From Nitratifractor sp. (GTDB taxonomy: Bacteria > Campylobacterota > Campylobacteria > Campylobacterales > Sulfurovaceae), in assembly GCF_015487065.1 (NCBI RefSeq), contig NZ_WFQN01000108.1:1-40232 (forward strand): a DNA stretch of 40,232 bases, given 5' to 3'. Below the pieces are notes generated by a model. That model saw only the letters and a list, made by a program, of their open reading frames with translations, ran no database searches and was not told the DNA's origin. Of this stretch, positions 23,895 to 32,631 are shown piece after piece; within the stretch, counting starts at the first letter, position 1; every line of letters starts with the position of its first letter. The position numbers were made by a program, and so were the translations under genes.

Positions 23895-24874
23895 AGCACG
23901 ATAAGAAACTCCACTTCTCCCCCAAAGAACGGGAGCAGTTTCTTCAGCTTCTGGGAGACCATACCGCCGTCAGCATCCTCTCCCATATCCATCCCGATGC
24001 CGATGCCATCGGTACCTCCCTGGGTATCTACCTTCTTCTCAAAAAAGAGGGGTACCGGGTGGAGATTGCCAACGCAACCCGTGAGCTTCCCCGACACCTC
24101 GATTTTCTCGAAGGGTTCGGGCGAATCAAACAGAAGATCGACTACGACAATTCGCTGATCATCACCTGCGACTGCGGCAGTCCGGACCGACTGGGTTTTG
24201 ATCTGGAAGGGCGCCGGATCGTCAACATCGATCACCATCCCAGCAACACGGGATTCGGCACGCTCAACCTGGTGCGGCCGGAGGCGGTGAGCAGCTCTGA
24301 GGTGGCCTACCGTTTTCTCGAACCTCTTTTCGAGATTCCCCGGGGCAGTGCCGAGGCCTTCTATGCGGCTCTCATCTCCGACACTCGTTACTTCACCACC
24401 GCCAACGTCAGTGAGGAGAGTTTCGAAGTGGCTCGGGAGCTGATCGCTCTGGGGGTGGAACCCGGTCGGGTAGCCCAGGCGATGCTGCAGCGCCGCTCCC
24501 TGGCGTCGCTGCGGGTTTTGGGACGGGCTCTGGAGTCACTGCGTCTCTACTTGGAGGGGCAGGTGGCGGTGATGACCGTCACCCGCAAGGATCTGGAAGC
24601 GACCGGGGCCCGTTATGACGATCTGGATGGGATTGTGGACTATGCCCGTTCCCTGGTGACGGTAGAGGTGGCGATTCTAATCGTGGAGCGTCCCGACAGT
24701 CGCAAAGTTTCTCTGCGTTCCAAAGGAGCCGATGTGATGAGGATTGCCCGGGAGTTTGGCGGTGGGGGGCATACCGTCGCCGCCGGTTTTGAGACCGAAA
24801 CGCTTTCGACGGAGGAGTTGATCGATCGACTCCTGGATCGGATCAAAGAGGAAGGAGTCATAAATATACAATGA
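23891..24874 (+). CDS. DHH-family phosphoesterase, NrnA-like
   Basis: 327 aa from GTG 23891, overlapping the nadC stop (GTGA). DHH domain: HIHPDADAIGTSLG, ITCDCGSPDRLG, NIDHHPSN and LISDTRYFTT carry the metal-binding Asp and His residues. The DHHA1 domain ends in AREFGGGGHTVAAGF. NrnA-type enzymes degrade nano-RNA and 3'-phosphoadenosine-5'-phosphate; which one is dominant here is not known. GTG start without an own strong ribosome site implies translational coupling. It is followed, overlapping by four bases, by the M23 gene. Confidence 0.92.
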   Translation: MKHDKKLHFSPKEREQFLQLLGDHTAVSILSHIHPDADAIGTSLGIYLLLKKEGYRVEIANATRELPRHLDFLEGFGRIKQKIDYDNSLIITCDCGSPDRLGFDLEGRRIVNIDHHPSNTGFGTLNLVRPEAVSSSEVAYRFLEPLFEIPRGSAEAFYAALISDTRYFTTANVSEESFEVARELIALGVEPGRVAQAMLQRRSLASLRVLGRALESLRLYLEGQVAVMTVTRKDLEATGARYDDLDGIVDYARSLVTVEVAILIVERPDSRKVSLRSKGADVMRIAREFGGGGHTVAAGFETETLSTEELIDRLLDRIKEEGVINIQ

Positions 24875-26274
24875 GACGAAATTATGGATACGGACGTCGC
24901 CGAAAAAAACGGGGAAGCTGGCTCTGGTTGATTCTGCTGCTTCTGGTGGCGGGAGCGGCGGGCTATCTCTACCTCTCGCCCCGTTTTGAACGCATACCGC
25001 CGAAAGTCATCTTGCAACCGAGTTTTTTCTGGGCACCGGGCAAGAGTATCAAAGTAGCCATCGAAGACAATCAGGGCTTGGGAAGCTATTGGGTGCTTCT
25101 GGGAGACGGGAAACGGGAAGTGACGGTAAGCTCTGGGACTTTTACTGCCCCGCAACGTCAAAGTGTTATCGCCGTCACGCTTCCCAAAGAGAGTGGGCTC
25201 GATCCCCAAAAGGCCCCCTGGCATCTGAGGGTGGAGGTCAAAGACCGAAGCCTCTGGAACCTGGGAGAGGGCAACCGTGCCGCAGCGGTAGCCAAGGTTC
25301 TGGTCGATACTCGTCCTCCACGGGTGGGAATCGTCGCCCGGAGTCCCAGTGTCGTCAAAGGGGGGAGCGGACTGGTGATCTTCCGGGCGACGGATAAGCA
25401 TCTGGAAGATGTCTATGTCCAGGTGGGTAAAAAACGTTTCAAACCCTTACCTTATCGGGTCAAAGGATATTGGGCAACCCTGGTGGCTTGGCCGTTTCGT
25501 GATGAGATTTTCGATCCGAAAGTGGTGGCGGTGGACAAGGCCGGCAACCGCACCGAAGCACGTATCGCTTTTGAACGGATCGATCGGAGCTATCGGGTCT
25601 CATGGATCGGACTCAGCGACCGTTTTCTCCAGGGAAAGATCGCCGAGATTGCCCGACTCGATCCCAAAATTGCAGCCATCACCGATCCGCTCCGCCGTTT
25701 CAAAGCGGTCAATGAAGGGATGCGACAACACAACGAAGCTCTGATCCATCACTACACCGCCGCTCCCAGTCCCGTTGATTTCTACCGCTGGCGTCTGAAA
25801 GCTTTCTATCCGCTCAAGAGTGCCAAACGTGTCGCGGATTTCGGGGATGAACGCCACTACTACTATCGGGATCGTAACCGTCAGGTTTCTCTCTCCTACC
25901 ATCTGGGGTACGATCTGGCCAGTGTCCGCCATGCGCCGATCGTCAGCTCCAATCCGGCGACGGTGGTCTTCGCCGGTTACAACGGGATCTACGGCAATAT
26001 GCCGATCCTGGACCACGGCTTCGGTCTCTACACGCTCTACGGCCACTGCTCCTCGGTCCTGGTCAGCGAAAAGGAGCATGTGCGGGCCGGGCAGGTGATC
26101 GCCCGAACCGGCAAGACGGGATTGGCTTTGGGGGATCATCTCCATTTCGGGATTTTGGTCCAGGGGGTGGAGGTCTGGCCCATGGATTGGATGAAGCAGA
26201 ACTGGATCAACAGTCATATCAATGCCGTCTTCCGGGAAGCGGACAGGATTATCGGCGGGGGAGCGAAACCGTAA
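24871..26274 (+). CDS. M23-family peptidoglycan endopeptidase
   Basis: 467 aa. A basic cytoplasmic N-terminus (RRNYGYGRRRKKRGS) and one membrane helix (WLWLILLLLVAGAAGYLYL) anchor a periplasmic protein. The C-terminal LytM domain holds the zinc site: His344 and Asp348 in YHLGYDLAS, and His423/His425 in DHLHFGILVQG; also NGIYGNMPILDHGFGLYTLYGHCSS. Residues 45-330 form an Ig-like and helical inhibitory-type N-domain. The gene occupies the position of C. jejuni Cj0131 (from memory). Likely trims cell-wall crosslinks. Overlaps the previous gene by ATGA. Confidence 0.93.
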   Translation: MRRNYGYGRRRKKRGSWLWLILLLLVAGAAGYLYLSPRFERIPPKVILQPSFFWAPGKSIKVAIEDNQGLGSYWVLLGDGKREVTVSSGTFTAPQRQSVIAVTLPKESGLDPQKAPWHLRVEVKDRSLWNLGEGNRAAAVAKVLVDTRPPRVGIVARSPSVVKGGSGLVIFRATDKHLEDVYVQVGKKRFKPLPYRVKGYWATLVAWPFRDEIFDPKVVAVDKAGNRTEARIAFERIDRSYRVSWIGLSDRFLQGKIAEIARLDPKIAAITDPLRRFKAVNEGMRQHNEALIHHYTAAPSPVDFYRWRLKAFYPLKSAKRVADFGDERHYYYRDRNRQVSLSYHLGYDLASVRHAPIVSSNPATVVFAGYNGIYGNMPILDHGFGLYTLYGHCSSVLVSEKEHVRAGQVIARTGKTGLALGDHLHFGILVQGVEVWPMDWMKQNWINSHINAVFREADRIIGGGAKP

Positions 26275-26296
26275 CTCTTGGGTTTTTCAAAGAGTT
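26273..26296 (+). terminator. Weak hairpin at the end of the M23 gene
   Basis: AACTCTT-gggtttttca-AAGAGTT has 7-bp arms and starts in the TAA stop codon. It has no T-tract after it. It lies just before the lpxC -10 box. Confidence 0.35.
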
Positions 26297-26305
26297 CAAT
26301 TCAGG

Positions 26306-26311
26306 TATAAT
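26306..26311 (+). promoter_or_regulatory. -10 box of lpxC
   Basis: TATAAT 44 nt upstream of the lpxC start, in the 81-bp gap after the M23 gene; this suggests lpxC and what follows have a promoter of their own. Confidence 0.5.
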
Positions 26312-26355
26312 AGAGGCAATCACTCCGCGTCGTCAGCGCGAAAGGAAAGGAAGAA

Positions 26356-27240
26356 ATGTTTCAGCGGACTATTGCGAAACCGACCGAAGTGGTGGGAATC
26401 GGTCTCCATAAGGGTGAATCGATCCGTCTGAGGATCGAGCCTCTCGATGCCGACAGCGGCATCATCTTCTACCGCAGCGACCTGGGCCGGAGCATTCCCC
26501 TCAGCCCCTCCGCCGTCATCGATACCCGGATGGCCACGGTCATCGGAGCTCCCGACGGCTATATCTCCACCATCGAACATTTCCTTTCGGCCCTCTACGC
26601 CCACGGAATCGACAATCTCCGGATCGTCCTGGAGGGCAATGAAATGCCCATCATGGACGGCAGTGCCGTCTCCTTCTGCCTGTTGCTTCAGGAGGCGGGG
26701 ATCCGCACGCTCGAACGGCCCAAGCGCTTCCTGAAAATCCGTCAGCCGGTGGAGATTCGGGAGGGAGAGAAGTTCGTCCGCCTGGAGCCCTCCGAGGAGA
26801 TCAGCTTCGATTTCGAGATCGATTTCGACCATCCCGCCATCGGTCGTCAACGTTTCGCCTTCGATTTTACGTTGAGCAGCTACATGGAGGAGATCGCCCG
26901 GGCCCGAACCTTCGGCTTCGCCAAAGATATCCAGTATCTTCAGAGTCAGAATCTCGCCCTGGGCGCCAGCCTGAAAAACGCCATCGGCCTGGACGAACAC
27001 AAGGTTCTCAACCCTGAAGGCTTGCGCTACTCCGACGAGTTTGTCCGCCACAAGATCCTGGATGCCATGGGGGATATGATGGTGACGGGTCACAACCTAT
27101 TGGGCCGATACCGCTCTTTTGCCGGCAGCCACGATCTCAACCATCGCCTGACGGAAAAGCTCCTGGCCGATGTGGCCAACTACGAGGTGGTGGCGCTGGA
27201 ACAGATTCGCAGTCCCCAGTATGAGCGGTGTTTTGCCTAA
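26356..27240 (+). CDS. lpxC: UDP-3-O-acyl-N-acetylglucosamine deacetylase
   Basis: 294 aa, the committed step of lipid A synthesis. Zinc ligands His75 (STIEHFLSAL), His232 and Asp236 (VRHKILDAMGD), with the general acid His259 in GSHDLNH. Also VGIGLHKGESIRL, MPIMDGSAVSF and ARTFGFAKDIQYL. It starts with AAAGGAAGAA upstream. Presence confirms a Gram-negative with lipid A. It overlaps the next gene by 20 nt. Confidence 0.97.
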   Translation: MFQRTIAKPTEVVGIGLHKGESIRLRIEPLDADSGIIFYRSDLGRSIPLSPSAVIDTRMATVIGAPDGYISTIEHFLSALYAHGIDNLRIVLEGNEMPIMDGSAVSFCLLLQEAGIRTLERPKRFLKIRQPVEIREGEKFVRLEPSEEISFDFEIDFDHPAIGRQRFAFDFTLSSYMEEIARARTFGFAKDIQYLQSQNLALGASLKNAIGLDEHKVLNPEGLRYSDEFVRHKILDAMGDMMVTGHNLLGRYRSFAGSHDLNHRLTEKLLADVANYEVVALEQIRSPQYERCFA

Positions 27241-27688
27241 GCGAACGCTTCTGATCAATCCTGTCGCCTCTCCACTGCAGTTTGCCCTTTATGAGGGAGG
27301 TGAACTGCAGCGCAGCTGGGAACGCGACGGCTATGCTTCCGAGGTTCTGCTGCCGGAACTGGACCGTCTCTTGCGTGAAGAGAGGCCTGACGAGATCCTC
27401 TATGTCAACGGTCCCGGCAGCCAGATGGGGATCAAACTCACCTATATTGCTTTGGAGACCTTGCGACTGCTGCGGGGGATCCCCTTCGGAGCGGTCAGTG
27501 CTTTCGCCCTCAACGGCGGTCGCCCCCTCAAGGCCATGGGTCGCCTCTATTTCGTCAAAGAAAAAGAGACTATAATTACGCAACCTCTCGAGGAAACCAT
27601 TGTGCAGGAGTTCTCGTTCCCCTCTTCGTTGGAGGCACTGGAACGGGAGCCGGGAAACCGGCCCGACTATCGACTGCCTGCCGTCTAA
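27221..27688 (+). CDS. TsaB-like protein, short form
   Basis: 155 aa from ATG 27221 (MSGVLPKRTLLINPVASPLQFALYEGG); the track start at 27170 is inside lpxC. The segment ILYVNGPGSQMGIKLTYIALETLRLLRGIPFGAVSAF corresponds to the GPGSFTGLRIG region of TsaB, the dimerisation partner of TsaD in tRNA t6A synthesis. At about 155 aa it is shorter than usual TsaB (about 220-230), and the first actin-like motif is changed (LLINPVAS for IDTS). Position between lpxC and thrB matches Cj0133 of C. jejuni (from memory). Function inferred. Confidence 0.7.
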   Translation: MSGVLPKRTLLINPVASPLQFALYEGGELQRSWERDGYASEVLLPELDRLLREERPDEILYVNGPGSQMGIKLTYIALETLRLLRGIPFGAVSAFALNGGRPLKAMGRLYFVKEKETIITQPLEETIVQEFSFPSSLEALEREPGNRPDYRLPAV

Positions 27689-27697
27689 AGGCCCGAT

Positions 27698-28582
27698 GTG
27701 TTTATCAGTGTACCCGCGACGAGTGCCAATCTGGGGCCGGGGTTCGATACCCTGGGGCTCGCCATCGATCTGCGCAACGAGATCATCATCAAGCCCTCCC
27801 GATTTCTGAGTGTCTCCACCAAGGGGGAAGGGGCTGAAAATCCCAAGATCAAGAAGAATACCCTCTTTCTCCATATCTTCAACGAACAGTACCGGCGCCT
27901 TACCGGGGGCAAACAGCCGGTCTTTCGCTTCGAGTTTACCAATCGAATTCCGATTTCCCGGGGGCTGGGGAGTTCTTCGGCGGTGATCGTGGCTGCCATT
28001 ACCGCCGCCTATGTTGCCGCGGGGGTTCGCTACAACAAACGCAAAATCCTCAATACCGCTCTGCGTTATGAGCATCACCCCGACAATATCACGCCCGCGG
28101 TGATGGGGGGCTTCAATGTGGCCTGCCTGGAGGGAGAGAGAGTCTACAGTAAAAAACGGCGTCTTCCCGCCTATCTGCGGGCCGTCCTGGTGGTGCCGAA
28201 CCAAAGGATCTCCACTAATCGCTCCCGCAATGTCCTTCCCAAGATGTATACCAAAGAGGAGTTGGTCTATTCCCTCTCGAGAGCAGCCTATATGACGGCG
28301 CTCTTCATGAGTGAATCCTGGGATCTGCTGCGGATCGCCGCCAAAGACAAGATCCATCAGGAGCGTCGCATGAAGATGATGCCCGAACTCTTTGACGTCC
28401 AGAAGACCGCGCTGGAGCACGGAGCGCTCATGAGCACCCTCTCCGGCAGCGGGTCGACCTTCTTCAATCTGGCCTACGCCGACGATGCCGATGCCCTGGC
28501 GGCAGCCCTGGCGGAGCGCTTTCCCCAGTTCCGGGTCATGACCCACGGTCTTGACAATCTCGGCGTCATAGGAAAGTCCTGA
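27698..28582 (+). CDS. thrB: Homoserine kinase
   Basis: 294 aa from GTG 27698, with TCTAAAGGCCC upstream. The GHMP kinase fold: [24 protein letters not shown] and the ATP loop [21 protein letters not shown], then [17 protein letters not shown] and [15 protein letters not shown]. It phosphorylates homoserine for threonine synthesis. 9 nt after the TsaB-like gene, in the conserved cluster leading to infB. Confidence 0.95.
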   Translation: MFISVPATSANLGPGFDTLGLAIDLRNEIIIKPSRFLSVSTKGEGAENPKIKKNTLFLHIFNEQYRRLTGGKQPVFRFEFTNRIPISRGLGSSSAVIVAAITAAYVAAGVRYNKRKILNTALRYEHHPDNITPAVMGGFNVACLEGERVYSKKRRLPAYLRAVLVVPNQRISTNRSRNVLPKMYTKEELVYSLSRAAYMTALFMSESWDLLRIAAKDKIHQERRMKMMPELFDVQKTALEHGALMSTLSGSGSTFFNLAYADDADALAAALAERFPQFRVMTHGLDNLGVIGKS

Positions 28583-28591
28583 CTTTTTTGG

Positions 28592-28597
28592 TATAAT
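28592..28597 (+). promoter_or_regulatory. TATAAT overlapping the annotated ylxR start
   Basis: TATAAT overlaps the ATG of ylxR (28596-28598). If used as a -10, transcription would start near 28604, so a transcript from it would start at GTG 28602 or lack the first codons. It may also be incidental, since thrB lies just upstream. Confidence 0.35.
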
Positions 28598-28841
28598 GCC
28601 CGTGAAAAAATATCCTATTCGAATGTGTATTGCCTGCAGAAACAGAGAACCCCAACATACATTAATCCGAATACAGTTTGAAGGTGGTCGGGTCATACCC
28701 TATCGCGGTCAGGGCCGGAGTAGTTATATCTGCCGCGCCTGCAGTCAGAATACGAAGAGGATCAAACAACTGTCAAAACGCTTCCGGATCGAGGAGGAGG
28801 CTTTTGTCAAGCTACTAAAGGAGTGCTACACTGATGGGTGA
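28596..28841 (+). CDS. YlxR-family RNA-binding protein
   Basis: 81 aa (DUF448). Motifs: RMCIACRNREPQHTLIRIQ and GRSSYICRACSQNTKRIKQLSKRFRI, matching the YlxR fold found upstream of infB in many bacteria. The four cysteines form CIAC and CRAC pairs. Its stop overlaps infB by eight nt. Start may be ATG 28596 or GTG 28602. Role is not settled; it is a nucleoid- or RNA-binding protein in other species. Confidence 0.88.
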   Translation: MPVKKYPIRMCIACRNREPQHTLIRIQFEGGRVIPYRGQGRSSYICRACSQNTKRIKQLSKRFRIEEEAFVKLLKECYTDG

Positions 28842-31449
28842 TAAAGTCAAGATCCAGGAGATTGCGGCCGAAGCCGGAATGTCCAACAGCGAGCTGCTGA
28901 ACAAAGCCAAAGAGCTTGGATTCGATGTCAAAGTTGCGGGGAGTTCCGTGACGCTGGACCAGGCGGCGATGCTGATGGACTATGCGATGACGGGACGCTG
29001 GCCTGCCGGCCTCCCGAAGCCGGGAGCGGAAAAGGCGTCATCGGCTGCAAAAGAGAATAAGACTGAAAAAGCGGCTCCCGAAGCCGAGGGTAAACAGGGT
29101 GTTGAAGAGACCGCAAGTGTCGAGGCAGCAGCCGAGACCCCGGCAGAGGAAGCACCCGCCGTTGAGGCCGCCGCACCGAAAAAGAGTGCGACGGTCCGCA
29201 AAGGGATCACTGCCACCGCCCGCAAGAGTGCCGAAACGGCCGAAGAGGAGGCGGAGACACCCCTGCGGCGTGCCCCCCTGCGCAAAAAAGGGATCACCAT
29301 CGTCAAGAAGGCGAAGCCGGCTCCGAGCCGGGAGAAAAAGATCTCCCTGACCGACGTTTCCCCGAGCGCCTCTTCCAAAAAGAAGAAAAAGAAGACCCCT
29401 GCCGAGGCCAAATCCACCGGCGAAAAGCTGGAGATCCTGGGCGAGCGGGATCTGGGAGGCTCCGTCGAACTCTTCGAAGAGCAGGAGGTCGTGCTGCTCG
29501 ATTTCTCCGACAAGACCATCTTTGAAGAGCAACAGCGCCAGGAGGAGCGGCGCCGTGCCGAAGCCAAGCGGCGGGCCGCTCAGGGAATCGGCGGGATGCC
29601 CCAGCGCAACTTCCCCAACCGTCCCGGCGGACGCAATATCCGCCGCGGTGGACGCCGTAGAAAATATACCAAACAAGAGAATACAGAAAAGGTCAGCGTG
29701 GTAAGAATCCCCGAAGATGTCCGTGTCTATGAGTTCGCCGAGAAGGTCGGCAAGAGTGTCGGCGAAGTGGTCAAGGTCCTCTTCGCCCTGGGAACCATGG
29801 TGACCAAAAACGACTTTCTCGACAAGGATGCCATCGAGATCCTGGCCGAAGAGTTCGACGTCCAGGTCGAGACCATCAACCCCCTCGACGAGCTGGATTA
29901 TGTCGCGGCCTACGATGCCGAGCCCAATACCGTCGAAGAGCCCCGCCCTCCGGTCATCACCGTCATGGGACACGTCGACCACGGAAAGACCTCCCTGCTG
30001 GACTATATCCGCTCCACCAAAGTGGCCGCCAAAGAGGCGGGAGGGATCACCCAGCACGTGGGGGCCTATCAGGTGGAAAAAGACGGGCACAAGATCACCT
30101 TCATTGACACTCCGGGTCACGCCGCCTTTACCGAAATGCGGGCCAGAGGAGCCCAGGCGACCGATATCGCCGTTATTGTCGTCGCGGCCGATGACGGGGT
30201 GATGCCCCAGACCAAAGAGTCCATCGCCCATGCCCAGGCGGCCGGAGTTCCCATCATCATCGCCATCACCAAGATCGACAAACCCACCGCCAATATCGAC
30301 AACGTCAAGTCCCAGCTGGCGGAGAACGGTATCCTCCCCGTGGATTGGGGCGGAGAGTACGAGACTGTCGCCGTCTCCTCCCACACCGGTGAGGGGATTG
30401 ACGAACTGCTGGAGACCATCGTGCTCCAGTCCGAAATGATGGAACTTACCGCCGATCCCACCCGCCGGGCCAAAGCGATCGTCATCGAGAGCTCGGTGGA
30501 GAAGGGCTTCGGCCCCGTGGCCAACGTCATCGTCAAGAACGGTACCCTCCACGTGGGGGACAACGTTATTGTCGGGACCACCTACGGCCGGGTACGGACC
30601 CTGATCCTCGACGACGGCAGCCGGGCCAAAGAGATAGGACCCAGCACTCCCGCCGCCGTGGTGGGACTCCATGACGTGCCCCAGGCCGGAGAGGTGCTGG
30701 TGGGCATGGAGAGCGAGAAGGAGGCCAAGGAGCTGGCGGACAAACGCAAAGAGTACGCCCGGGCCAAAGAGCTCTCCAAGAGTACCAAGGTCTCCATCGA
30801 CGAACTGGGAAGCCTCATTGCCGAAGGGAAGATCAAGAAGCTTCCCCTGGTGGTCAAAGCCGATGTCCAGGGATCCCTGGAGGCGATCAAGTCGGCCCTG
30901 GCGGATCTGAAGAACGAAGAGGTCAAAGTCGATGTGATCCACGGCGGGGTCGGCGGGATCACTGAGAGCGACGTGCTCCTGGCCGATGCCAGTGAAAACG
31001 CGCTGATTCTGGGCTTCAATGTCCGCCCCACCGGTGCGGTCAAGAAGAAGGCCGAGGACCTGGGGATCGAGGTCAAGACCTACTCCATCATCTACGACCT
31101 GATCGACGATGTCAAAGCGCTGCTGGGCGGCCTGATGAGTCCCGTGGTCACCGAAGAGGTCACCGGTCAGGCGGAGGTACGGGAGACCTTCAGCGTGGCC
31201 AAGGTCGGGACCATCGCCGGATGTATGGTCACCGACGGTGTCATCGAGCGCAACGCCGGCGCCCGGCTCATCCGCGACGGTGTGGTGGTCTATACCAGCC
31301 GCATCAGCTCTCTCAAGCGTTTCACCGAAGATGCCAAAGAGGTCCGGGCCGGTTTCGAGTGCGGAATCATGCTGGAGAACTTCAACGATATCAAAGTGGG
31401 TGACGTCATCGAGACCTTCAAAGAGGTGGAGGAGCAGGCGACGCTATGA
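28834..31449 (+). CDS. infB: Translation initiation factor IF-2
   Basis: 871 aa. IF2_N at the N-terminus (VKIQEIAAEAGMSNSELLNKAKELGFDVKVAGSSVT), then a long charged Ala/Glu/Lys linker up to about 290, a second IF2_N (VRIPEDVRVYEFAEKVGKSVGEVVKVL), and the GTPase: G1 GHVDHGKT (379-386), G3 DTPGHAAF, G4 TKID. Domains II-IV follow, ending in MLENFNDIKVGDVIETF. It brings initiator fMet-tRNA to the 30S subunit. The start overlaps ylxR (ATGGGTGATAAA), ribosome site AAAGGAG inside ylxR. Confidence 0.98.
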   Translation: MGDKVKIQEIAAEAGMSNSELLNKAKELGFDVKVAGSSVTLDQAAMLMDYAMTGRWPAGLPKPGAEKASSAAKENKTEKAAPEAEGKQGVEETASVEAAAETPAEEAPAVEAAAPKKSATVRKGITATARKSAETAEEEAETPLRRAPLRKKGITIVKKAKPAPSREKKISLTDVSPSASSKKKKKKTPAEAKSTGEKLEILGERDLGGSVELFEEQEVVLLDFSDKTIFEEQQRQEERRRAEAKRRAAQGIGGMPQRNFPNRPGGRNIRRGGRRRKYTKQENTEKVSVVRIPEDVRVYEFAEKVGKSVGEVVKVLFALGTMVTKNDFLDKDAIEILAEEFDVQVETINPLDELDYVAAYDAEPNTVEEPRPPVITVMGHVDHGKTSLLDYIRSTKVAAKEAGGITQHVGAYQVEKDGHKITFIDTPGHAAFTEMRARGAQATDIAVIVVAADDGVMPQTKESIAHAQAAGVPIIIAITKIDKPTANIDNVKSQLAENGILPVDWGGEYETVAVSSHTGEGIDELLETIVLQSEMMELTADPTRRAKAIVIESSVEKGFGPVANVIVKNGTLHVGDNVIVGTTYGRVRTLILDDGSRAKEIGPSTPAAVVGLHDVPQAGEVLVGMESEKEAKELADKRKEYARAKELSKSTKVSIDELGSLIAEGKIKKLPLVVKADVQGSLEAIKSALADLKNEEVKVDVIHGGVGGITESDVLLADASENALILGFNVRPTGAVKKKAEDLGIEVKTYSIIYDLIDDVKALLGGLMSPVVTEEVTGQAEVRETFSVAKVGTIAGCMVTDGVIERNAGARLIRDGVVVYTSRISSLKRFTEDAKEVRAGFECGIMLENFNDIKVGDVIETFKEVEEQATL

Positions 31450-31811
31450 ACCAGGCAGAGATCAAGCGCAAACGGACCGAATCGGTTCTGCGCGAGTTGA
31501 TCCCCGAAGCCCTGGGGACCCTGGACGACGAACGGATCAACGCTTTGAACGTCACGGAGGTGCTCTGTTCCCGGGGCCGCTACGATGCCAAAGTCTTCCT
31601 GGATCCTGCCGGAATCGAAGCGGAAGATCAGGAGGAGGTGCTGCGGCGCCTGCGGAAAGTCGCCGGCTATCTGAAGACCTACGTCAAAGAGGCGGAGGGG
31701 TGGTACAAAGCCCCCAACTTCACTTTCGAATTCGATGACGAGCTGGAGCGGATCAGCCGGATGGACGAGCTTTTCAAAAAGATCGAAAAGGAGATCGGCG
31801 ATGCCTCTTGA
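31446..31811 (+). CDS. rbfA: Ribosome-binding factor A
   Basis: 121 aa, KH-type fold that acts in 30S maturation of the 16S 5' region. It overlaps infB by ATGA at its start and rimP by 11 nt at its end. Typical pattern: KRTESVLRELIPEALGTL, TEVLCSRGRYDAKVFL and LRRLRKVAGYLKTYVKEAEGWYKAPNFTFEFDDELERISRMDELF. Slightly divergent from the E. coli form but right in position and length. Confidence 0.93.
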   Translation: MNQAEIKRKRTESVLRELIPEALGTLDDERINALNVTEVLCSRGRYDAKVFLDPAGIEAEDQEEVLRRLRKVAGYLKTYVKEAEGWYKAPNFTFEFDDELERISRMDELFKKIEKEIGDAS

Positions 31812-32241
31812 AGATCAGATCGCCAAGATTGTCGCCAGTCACGGCGCGGAGTTCTACGACACCGAAACGGTCAAAGAGAACGATCAGACCATCTTCCGGG
31901 TCTACATCACCAAAGAGGGCGGGGTGGACCTGGATACCTGTGCCGAGATCTCCAACGACCTCTCACCCCTGCTGGATGTCCACCCCCCCGTGAGCGGCAA
32001 CTACTTCCTGGAAGTGAGCTCCCCCGGAATTGAACGTACTCTCAAAAAACCGCGCCATTTCCAAAGTGCCGTCGGTGAGCGGGTCAAGCTCAAAATCGCC
32101 GGCGGAGAGAAGCTCAAAGGGATCCTCGAGTCTGCCGACGAGGAAGGGATTGTCCTGCGTAACAAAGAGGGAGAGCACCGCTTCGGCTATCCCCAGATCC
32201 TCAAAGCCCGCACCTATTTCGATTGGGCCAATCAGAAATAA
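31801..32241 (+). CDS. rimP: Ribosome maturation factor RimP
   Basis: 146 aa from ATG 31801 (MPLEDQIAKIVASHGAEFYDTE), inside the rbfA end; the track start at 31735 is an extension in the wrong frame of rbfA. RimP helps 30S assembly. Motifs: IFRVYITKEGGVDLDTCAEISNDLSPLLD and NYFLEVSSPGIERTLKKPRHF. The order infB-rbfA-rimP is that of C. jejuni (from memory) and differs from the rimP-nusA-infB-rbfA order of gammaproteobacteria. Confidence 0.95.
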   Translation: MPLEDQIAKIVASHGAEFYDTETVKENDQTIFRVYITKEGGVDLDTCAEISNDLSPLLDVHPPVSGNYFLEVSSPGIERTLKKPRHFQSAVGERVKLKIAGGEKLKGILESADEEGIVLRNKEGEHRFGYPQILKARTYFDWANQK

Positions 32242-32263
32242 TTTCAATTTTTCGGAGATTATA

Positions 32264-32440
32264 TCAGGCGGCTTTGTGCCGTAGAATTTTTGAGCTCGTT
32301 CTCGGGTTTTTACAGGTAGTATACGCCGCCTCTTTCCCACGGATATCCATACCGAGAGCGGAGAGACGTATCACGATCTGATAGAAGATGACTCCGATAA
32401 CGATCATAGTGTAGATGAAGATCTTTTCAAGTAGTTTCAT
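32264..32440 (-). CDS. Small single-pass membrane protein (58 aa), not in the ORF track
   Basis: From ATG 32440 the reverse strand encodes MKLLEKIFIYTMIVIGVIFY... to TGA at 32264, 58 aa. A strong ribosome site AAAGGAAAGCAA precedes the ATG. Residues 7-27 form one hydrophobic helix; the tail is basic (GKEAAYTTCKNPRTSSKILRHKAA) with one Cys. I recognise no family. It converges with rimP and is divergent from the pentaheme cytochrome, with about 190 bp between starts. It may be a small accessory membrane protein or a false ORF; ribosome site and membrane helix support a real gene. Confidence 0.6.
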   Translation of the reverse strand: MKLLEKIFIYTMIVIGVIFYQIVIRLSALGMDIRGKEAAYTTCKNPRTSSKILRHKAA

Positions 32441-32589
32441 TTGCTTTCCTTTCTATTTGGTGGAATAGAATTGTCGCAAAAGAGACTTACTTAGTTATTA
32501 CCGTAGAGTTGTTTGAACCCAAATTTCGGCTTGAAGATTAGTCGAATTTTCTTTTGGTAAAATTTATTTTCCGTGAAGGAGTAACGCTC

Positions 32590-32605
32590 TATAATTAATT
32601 ATAAT
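32590..32605. promoter_or_regulatory. Palindromic -10 region upstream of the cytochrome gene
   Basis: TATAATTAATTATA (32590-32603) is a perfect 14-bp palindrome. It supplies TATAAT boxes on the forward strand at 32590 and 32600 and one on the reverse strand (32598-32603), so it may drive the cytochrome and the small ORF in opposite directions, or bind a dimeric regulator over the promoter. Confidence 0.5.
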
Positions 32606-32631
32606 CTGTTCACAGAAAGGATAGAGAGTAG

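Noticed and set aside
28834-31449. Reverse ORF of 634 aa at 29038-30942
   Set aside because: Antisense shadow of infB; Gly/Asp/His-rich composition and no ribosome site.
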